Assembly (NCBI GenBank): GCA_017390825.1
Contig: JAFPAK010000150.1
Coordinates: 1 to 10,546, forward strand
Direction of reading: 5' to 3'
DNA: 10,546 bases
DNA from: Clostridia bacterium
GTDB lineage: Bacteria > Bacillota_A > Clostridia > Oscillospirales > Acutalibacteraceae
Part shown: positions 6,398-10,546 of the stretch, piece by piece
How the letters are laid out: each line of letters opens with the position of its first letter
How positions within the stretch are numbered: the stretch's first letter is position 1
Translations under genes and position numbers: made by a program
The notes under the pieces: generated by a model
Told to the model about the DNA's origin: nothing
What the model saw: the letters and a program-made list of their open reading frames with translations, nothing else
Database searches by the model: none

Positions 6398-6781
6398 ATG
6401 AAAAAGTTACTTGCGATTATTACTTTTGTTGTTCTTCTAATGTGCTTATGCTCTTGCGAGCAAGGTACGCAAAACACAAAATACACCAAATCCACGTTGG
6501 CTACCCAAGTCGCCGATGCGGTAAACCTGATGTGTGAAAAACTCGGCACGGTAAACAAGGAAAATGGCAACACCCTTTATTACCGTGAAATAGATTTCCT
6601 AACTATCGACGGCAAAGAGTATTATTACGGCGAAACGGTCGAGATAATATCTGATAACGGAGAAACAACTGAAAAAGTCATCGGTCATTTTCTTGTTTCA
6701 AAATCCGACGGTAAGATTTATCCTGATGCTGAATTTGACTATGAAACACGCGAAGCGACCTTCGGCGATGAATTACAATAA
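6398..6781 (+). CDS. Small predicted lipoprotein of unknown family
   Basis: A 127-residue protein starting MKKLLAIITFVVLLMCLCSC. This is a lipoprotein signal with a positively charged start, a hydrophobic core and a lipobox LCSC, making Cys20 the likely lipidated residue. Mature length is 108 residues. The mature part opens with a polar linker and a helix (about 30-50), then a likely beta-rich section with alternating Tyr, Ile and Thr (about 58-105) and an acidic tail. Only one Cys (in NLMCEKLG) follows the lipidated one. No enzymatic motif, dockerin or known repeat was recognised. The gene ends 14 bp before the CotH-dockerin gene and shares its promoter, so the two products probably act together at the outer face of the membrane. 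The start is set by the ribosome binding site at 6384-6392. Existence and export are confident; function is unknown. Confidence 0.85.
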   Translation: MKKLLAIITFVVLLMCLCSCEQGTQNTKYTKSTLATQVADAVNLMCEKLGTVNKENGNTLYYREIDFLTIDGKEYYYGETVEIISDNGETTEKVIGHFLVSKSDGKIYPDAEFDYETREATFGDELQ

Positions 6782-6795
6782 TGGGGTAAGATGTT

Positions 6796-9396
6796 ATGAT
6801 CAAAAAAATTAGCTGTATCGTACTTCTTTTGTGTATGATAATAACACTTGCTCCTGCTGCAAGTGCAAATGAAATAGGAGCACTTTTCATAAATGAAGTG
6901 TGTACTAAAAACAATGGCACTAACGGTAACGAAGATACTCAAGTATTAAACAGCGGTGATTACTGTGACTATATTGAGCTCTACAATAGCAGTGACCATG
7001 ATATTGATATTTCAGGCTACGGAATCACCGATGATAGATATGATATATTCAAGGGTATTGTGCCTTCGGGTAGCATAGTACCGGCTAAGGGATTCTTTAT
7101 CATATACTGTGCAAAAAGTGATGAAATGTATGCCGTTTTCGGGCTTTCGTCTGACGGTGAAACCGTCCGCCTTACTTCAACCGACGGTATCATGATCGAT
7201 GAGGTACAAGTTCCTGCTCTGACTGCTGATACGTGCTATGCAAGGAATGAAGACGGCGGTAAGAGCTTTGCAGTTCTTGCACCGACACCACAGAAGTCCA
7301 ACACGCTTTCAGATACATTTCTCCCTTCCGCACCGGAGTTCTCTAAAGAAACAGGAATTTATACAGAAGGATTTTCACTTAATATTTCAACCTCAACCAA
7401 CGGTGCAGTTATCTACTATACTGTCGACGGTTCAGATCCTGTAACCTCCGATACAAGCATTCAGTATTCAAAGCCGATCTCGATCAATGACCGTTCAGGC
7501 GAAGCCAATGTAATGAGTGCAGTAGCTCCTTCGCTTATATCCGTAAATAGTGCACATTGTGCTTTGCCTGATGATGACGAAGTAGATAAAGGCACTGTTA
7601 TCCGTGCAGTTGCATTTAAAGACGGCAAATATAGCAAGGTCTCCACCGGTTCGTATCTCATAGGCGACTGGACATCAAAGCTAAGCAATATATCGGTTAT
7701 GTCGGTTTCGGTTGATTATGACGATTTTTATGATTATGAAACCGGAATTTATGTAACCGGAAAGGTATGGGACGAATTCAGAGCAAAAAATCCCGGAGTT
7801 ACATCCTCGTGGCTTATTCAGGCAAATCACAATCAACGCGGTAGAGAATGGGAAAGAGACTGCCATATTGATTATATTGATAATGACGGTACGGTCTTTT
7901 CATCCGACTGCGGGGTTCGTACACAAGGTGCCGGCGGGCGTGATAATCTGCAAAAATCGCTTCGTTTTTATGCGCGTACTGAATATAGCGGAAGCAACCG
8001 CTTTAACTATGCCTTCTTTGACTCTGTTTATGACGAAAAAGGCAAGGTAGTTGATGAATACAAAACCATCGTAATGCGTGCAGGCGGTAATGACGCTTCT
8101 TCGCTCAAATATACCGACTCATATCTACAGTCACTTGTAACCGACCGTGACATTGAAACACAAACCGGCAAAGCTTGTATTATGTTTATCAACGGTGAAT
8201 ACTGGGGTATTTATACCCTGCAAGAGGACTATACTGCACAGTATTTTGAAGAAAAGTATGGTGTTGATTCAGACGATGTAGTTATCATTAAGCGTAATGA
8301 GATCGAAGAAGGCACCGAAGATGATATGCAGCTTTTGCATGATACCTATGAATTTATAACCGGCAACAAAATGAAAGATACTGCCAACTACGAGAAAGCC
8401 TGCGAAATGATGGATATGCAGAGCTTTATAGATTATATGTCGGTTGAAATGTACATATGTAATAATGACTGGCCGGATAATAACATCGCTCTGTGGAGAA
8501 CAAGAAGTGTTGATAAAAATTCCGAATACGGTGATGGAAGATGGCGATTTTTGCTTTATGACACGGAGTATTCCGCAGGCGAGTATAACTCAGGCACCTG
8601 TGCATACTATTACGATAGTCTTTCTGCTATCATTAAGTTGGAAAAGGATGACGGCTACTATTCACATATGCTGTTCTCACTTCTGAAAAACGCTGATTTC
8701 AAACGACAGTTTATAAATTCCTTCCTCGATATTACATATATCAATTTCAGACAGAAGAATTGGGAAAGCAAATTAACCGAATATCAAAACTCCTACTCAA
8801 CTCATTTCAGCGATCATTATGCCCGTTTTAACAACGGAAGTGTTAACGGAGCATACAGCAGATACAATCAAGTCTACAATTTCTTAAAAAGGCGTCAATC
8901 TTATGCTGCCGACTTTCTTGGTGATGCCTGCAATATTCGCGCTACACTTGAAAAGGTAAAGATCAATATTAACGGCAACACCGGTGGATCGCTTATACTT
9001 AACGGTAAAGAAATTGATCTCACACCGTTTGCAAACGACACCTATATCGGCTATTATTATACCGCTTATCCGATAAGGCTTGAGGCGGTTGCTGATGAAG
9101 GCTACTATTTAGCAGACTGGGAGGGCTATGATGCCGAAGGCGAAATTATCGATGTTACGCCTGTCGAAGATAAAACGATAACCGTTACCGCTGTTTTTGA
9201 AAAATATGAAAAAGGCGATGTTAACGGAGATGGTAACATCAACGGTAAGGACGTATTGGCTTTGCGTAAATACATTGTAGGGCTTGACAGCGATATTATC
9301 GAAAAGGCTGCTTTGATAAACAATGACGACAGTATTAACGGCAAGGATGTACTGCAGCTTCGCAAATATATCATTGGTATAGTAAAAGAATTATAA
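6796..9396 (+). CDS. Secreted CotH-kinase-family protein with lamin-tail and dockerin domains
   Basis: An 866-residue exported protein. A signal peptide (cleavage near ASA-24/Asn25) is followed by a lamin-tail-like domain (about 27-165, LFINEV and YIELYN), a chitobiase/hexosaminidase C-terminal-like domain (about 180-292, YYTVDGSDP at 207-215), a CotH domain (about 296-700), an InlB-repeat-like domain (about 718-804) and a type I dockerin (806-866). CotH landmarks are GVRTQG at 373-378, the KSLRF segment at 387-391, NDWPDNN at 557-563 and WRFLLYDTE at 583-591. In Bacillus, CotH phosphorylates spore-coat proteins with an atypical kinase fold, and dockerin-bearing CotH proteins occur in cellulosomal bacteria. 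The dockerin suggests attachment to a cohesin scaffold. Its first calcium loop is complete (D808, N810, D812, D819); the second has Leu840 in place of the first Asp. The ribosome binding site is weak (GGGGTAAG), so coupling to the lipoprotein gene is likely. The substrate is unknown. Confidence 0.9.
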   Translation: MIKKISCIVLLLCMIITLAPAASANEIGALFINEVCTKNNGTNGNEDTQVLNSGDYCDYIELYNSSDHDIDISGYGITDDRYDIFKGIVPSGSIVPAKGFFIIYCAKSDEMYAVFGLSSDGETVRLTSTDGIMIDEVQVPALTADTCYARNEDGGKSFAVLAPTPQKSNTLSDTFLPSAPEFSKETGIYTEGFSLNISTSTNGAVIYYTVDGSDPVTSDTSIQYSKPISINDRSGEANVMSAVAPSLISVNSAHCALPDDDEVDKGTVIRAVAFKDGKYSKVSTGSYLIGDWTSKLSNISVMSVSVDYDDFYDYETGIYVTGKVWDEFRAKNPGVTSSWLIQANHNQRGREWERDCHIDYIDNDGTVFSSDCGVRTQGAGGRDNLQKSLRFYARTEYSGSNRFNYAFFDSVYDEKGKVVDEYKTIVMRAGGNDASSLKYTDSYLQSLVTDRDIETQTGKACIMFINGEYWGIYTLQEDYTAQYFEEKYGVDSDDVVIIKRNEIEEGTEDDMQLLHDTYEFITGNKMKDTANYEKACEMMDMQSFIDYMSVEMYICNNDWPDNNIALWRTRSVDKNSEYGDGRWRFLLYDTEYSAGEYNSGTCAYYYDSLSAIIKLEKDDGYYSHMLFSLLKNADFKRQFINSFLDITYINFRQKNWESKLTEYQNSYSTHFSDHYARFNNGSVNGAYSRYNQVYNFLKRRQSYAADFLGDACNIRATLEKVKININGNTGGSLILNGKEIDLTPFANDTYIGYYYTAYPIRLEAVADEGYYLADWEGYDAEGEIIDVTPVEDKTITVTAVFEKYEKGDVNGDGNINGKDVLALRKYIVGLDSDIIEKAALINNDDSINGKDVLQLRKYIIGIVKEL

Positions 9397-9400
9397 TTAT

Positions 9401-9447
9401 AAAACCGCTTATATACACATTATTAAGGTATATAGCGGTTTTGTTTT
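9401..9447 (+). terminator. Terminator of the lipoprotein-CotH operon
   Basis: AAAACCGCTTATATAC (9401-9416) pairs with GTATATAGCGGTTTT (9428-9442) with one bulged T and an 11-nt loop, followed by GTTTTG. It begins 4 bases after the CotH stop codon. Confidence 0.82.
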
Positions 9448-9487
9448 GTATTTTATTAAAATAAATATAAATTTATTGCATTTATGC

Positions 9488-9516
9488 TTGAATTTTTGTG
9501 TAATATGCTATATAAT
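9488..9516 (+). promoter_or_regulatory. Promoter of the cytidylate-kinase-like gene
   Basis: TTGAAT (9488-9493) and a perfect TATAAT (9511-9516) are separated by 17 bp. Predicted start is near 9523, giving a leader of about 37 nt. Confidence 0.82.
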
Positions 9517-9543
9517 TATATTTATCAACCAATCATATCAATC

Positions 9544-9550
9544 AAGGAGG
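9544..9550 (+). promoter_or_regulatory. Ribosome binding site that fixes the kinase-like start
   Basis: A perfect AAGGAGG lies 9 nt before the ATG at 9560. The longer in-frame option beginning at 9446 would start upstream of the promoter, inside the previous terminator, and is excluded. Confidence 0.9.
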
Positions 9551-9559
9551 TTGCTAATT

Positions 9560-10189
9560 ATGGCAAACAGAACAATCATTACAATAGGTCGTCAATTCGG
9601 CAGTGGCGGCAGAGAGGTCGGCTTAAAGCTCAGCGAAAGATTAGGCATTAAATTTTATGACAAGGAGTTGCTTAATGAAGCTGCAAGAGAAAGCGGTCTT
9701 TCGAGAGAGGTTATTGAACAATTTGATGAGCGTCCTGTAAACAGTTTGCTGTATTCCCTTTCAATGGGTCTTGTTCAAGGCACGCACCCAACTGCATTGA
9801 ACGAAAGCACCTCACTTGAATCCCAGATATATATGGCACAGTTCAACGCAATCCGTCGCATTGCAGATACTGAAGACTGTATCATTATCGGCAGATGCGC
9901 TGATTATGTTTTGCGTGATGTACCTGATGTAATGAGCGTTTTCATTCATGCGCCCATTGAAAGCAGAACACGCCGCATTGCAAAGCTATATGAGCTTGAC
10001 CGTGATAAAGCCAAAAAGCTAATTGATAAAAAAGACAAGGTGCGTTCATCTTATTACAATTTCTATTCAGATCGCCGTTGGGGCGCTTCCACTAGCTATT
10101 CATTAACGCTTGACAGTTCAAAAACCGGTATTGACGGTGCTGCTGAACTGATCGAAGCATATACTAAGATATATAATAACAACAAATAA
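9560..10189 (+). CDS. Cytidylate kinase-like family protein
   Basis: A 209-residue cytosolic protein of the cytidylate-kinase-like family, common as a stand-alone gene in Clostridia and distinct from canonical Cmk. The N-terminus ITIGRQFGSGGREVG (residues 7-21) carries the P-loop-like nucleotide-binding turn. KFYDKELL, IIIGRCADYVL, VFIHAPIESR and a basic KKDKVRSSYYNFYS stretch match the family layout of core, NMP-binding and lid regions. Phosphoryl transfer to a nucleoside monophosphate is inferred; the actual substrate is not established for this family. It has its own promoter and a terminator whose stem includes the stop codon, so it is monocistronic. Confidence 0.9.
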   Translation: MANRTIITIGRQFGSGGREVGLKLSERLGIKFYDKELLNEAARESGLSREVIEQFDERPVNSLLYSLSMGLVQGTHPTALNESTSLESQIYMAQFNAIRRIADTEDCIIIGRCADYVLRDVPDVMSVFIHAPIESRTRRIAKLYELDRDKAKKLIDKKDKVRSSYYNFYSDRRWGASTSYSLTLDSSKTGIDGAAELIEAYTKIYNNNK

Positions 10190-10225
10190 AAATATCCGCT
10201 GCTCTATTGCAGCGGATATTTTTTT
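10188..10225 (+). terminator. Terminator after the kinase-like gene
   Basis: AATATCCGCTGC (10191-10202) pairs with GCAGCGGATATT (10209-10220) around a 6-nt loop. The pairing extends into the A-run 10188-10190, overlapping the TAA stop, and seven T residues end the element at 10219-10225. It is a strong intrinsic terminator and could also work on the other strand. Confidence 0.92.
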
Positions 10226-10248
10226 CTTATATGAGAAAAATACCTTTT

Positions 10249-10254
10249 AGGTGA
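10249..10254 (+). promoter_or_regulatory. Possible ribosome binding site for a TTG-start gene
   Basis: AGGTGA matches the second half of the consensus AGGAGGTGA and lies 7 nt before the TTG at 10262. It is the main support for a non-ATG start here. Confidence 0.45.
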
Positions 10255-10261
10255 ATTGATC

Positions 10262-10546
10262 TTGACTTTTATACTGTTGCAAAAAGCAAATGGAAACAGA
10301 ATTTTTATTGAACATATTAGAAAAATCATCGGCGCTTTTGCTGTTTGCGGAATTATTAGTAAAGACATAATCGTTATTCCGAAAAGAGCCGAAGTCATTA
10401 TATTGGAATATGAATGCGATAGCGATATAAACATTAAAAACGGTATCGTTATTGTAAAACCGAATTCTGCAATACAAAATATACCTAAAGACTTACCGAT
10501 AATTATACCATCGTTTGATAAATCTGCGCTTAATTCATTGCTCGGC
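10262..10546 (+). CDS. Unrecognised Ile-rich protein, 5' part (TTG start)
   Basis: A frame open from 10235 to the right edge without a stop. With the TTG at 10262 as start it gives 95 residues, and the gene would continue outside the window. The product begins MTFILLQKANGNRIFIEHIR (TTG read as Met) and is rich in isoleucine (22 of 95) with evenly spread Lys, Asp and Glu. Segments such as SKDIIVIPKRAEVIILEY and NGIVIVKP alternate hydrophobic and polar residues, suggesting beta strands; PKDLPIIIPSFDK is a recognisable landmark. No family was identified. No signal peptide or clear transmembrane helix is seen. Only about 36 bp separate the start from the preceding strong terminator, and no convincing promoter lies between, so it may be a decayed gene lacking its true 5' end. 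The two overlapping minus-strand frames look like shadows. Confidence 0.45.
   Translation, partial: MTFILLQKANGNRIFIEHIRKIIGAFAVCGIISKDIIVIPKRAEVIILEYECDSDINIKNGIVIVKPNSAIQNIPKDLPIIIPSFDKSALNSLLG

Noticed and set aside
9126..9374. Minus-strand open frame across the dockerin region
   Set aside because: It is the shadow of the repeated dockerin codons; the Leu/Ser-rich product comes from reading Asp/Lys/Gly-rich repeats backwards.
9229..9384. DNA-level direct repeat near the CotH gene end
   Set aside because: It is the internal duplication of the dockerin module, not a mobile or regulatory repeat.
9446..9559. Earlier ATG start adding 38 residues to the cytidylate-kinase-like protein
   Set aside because: It would span the previous terminator region and the gene's own promoter; AAGGAGG supports the ATG at 9560.
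10204..10477. Two overlapping minus-strand open frames of 76 codons
   Set aside because: No ribosome binding site or protein-like composition; the opposite plus-strand frame is longer and more protein-like.

Overview
The window looks like a chromosome segment from a low-to-moderate GC, Gram-positive anaerobe of the Clostridia, most likely a Ruminococcus-like member of the Oscillospiraceae. This is inferred from the C-terminal type I dockerin with LRKYIVG/LRKYIIG helices, the PASTA-domain signalling protein, strong AGGAGG-type ribosome binding sites, and clear TTGACA/TATAAT-type promoters. Species cannot be named from sequence reading alone. No tRNA, CRISPR array, insertion sequence or prophage gene was seen. 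Apart from one secreted dockerin gene, most of the content is ordinary chromosomal material.

Left block (1-2538, minus strand): a 5' fragment of a TraX-like membrane protein, an HD-domain hydrolase, an RlmD/RumA-type 23S rRNA m5U methyltransferase, and the RNase P RNA gene (rnpB, about 2170-2503) with its own consensus promoter. The methyltransferase and HD genes overlap by 29 bp, and the HD and TraX genes are 8 bp apart, so these three look translationally coupled. A GC-rich hairpin lies between rnpB and the methyltransferase. It leaves no room for a further promoter, so the three genes probably depend on readthrough from rnpB or on a promoter inside it.

Centre left (2539-4487, plus strand): a Na+/phosphate cotransporter of the NptA/YjbB type with a C-terminal PhoU-like domain. 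It is transcribed divergently from rnpB from a TTGACA-17-TAAAAT promoter, and a strong hairpin follows that can serve both converging genes.

Centre (4491-9447): a membrane-anchored protein with an N-terminal zinc ribbon, a kinase-like domain lacking the usual catalytic residues, one transmembrane segment and extracellular PASTA repeats (minus strand). Divergent from it is a two-gene operon encoding a small lipoprotein and a large secreted protein with lamin-tail, chitobiase-C-terminal-like, CotH-kinase, InlB-repeat-like and dockerin domains. The shared intergenic region holds two opposed promoters, a GGTAAC-N5-TGTAAC direct repeat resembling a WalR box, and an 8-bp inverted repeat. The arrangement suggests, but does not prove, a cell-envelope sensing and extracellular phosphorylation unit. 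It is the most interesting part of the window.

Right block (9488-10546, plus strand): a cytidylate-kinase-like protein with its own promoter and terminator, then an Ile-rich open frame with a TTG start that runs off the right edge and was not recognised.
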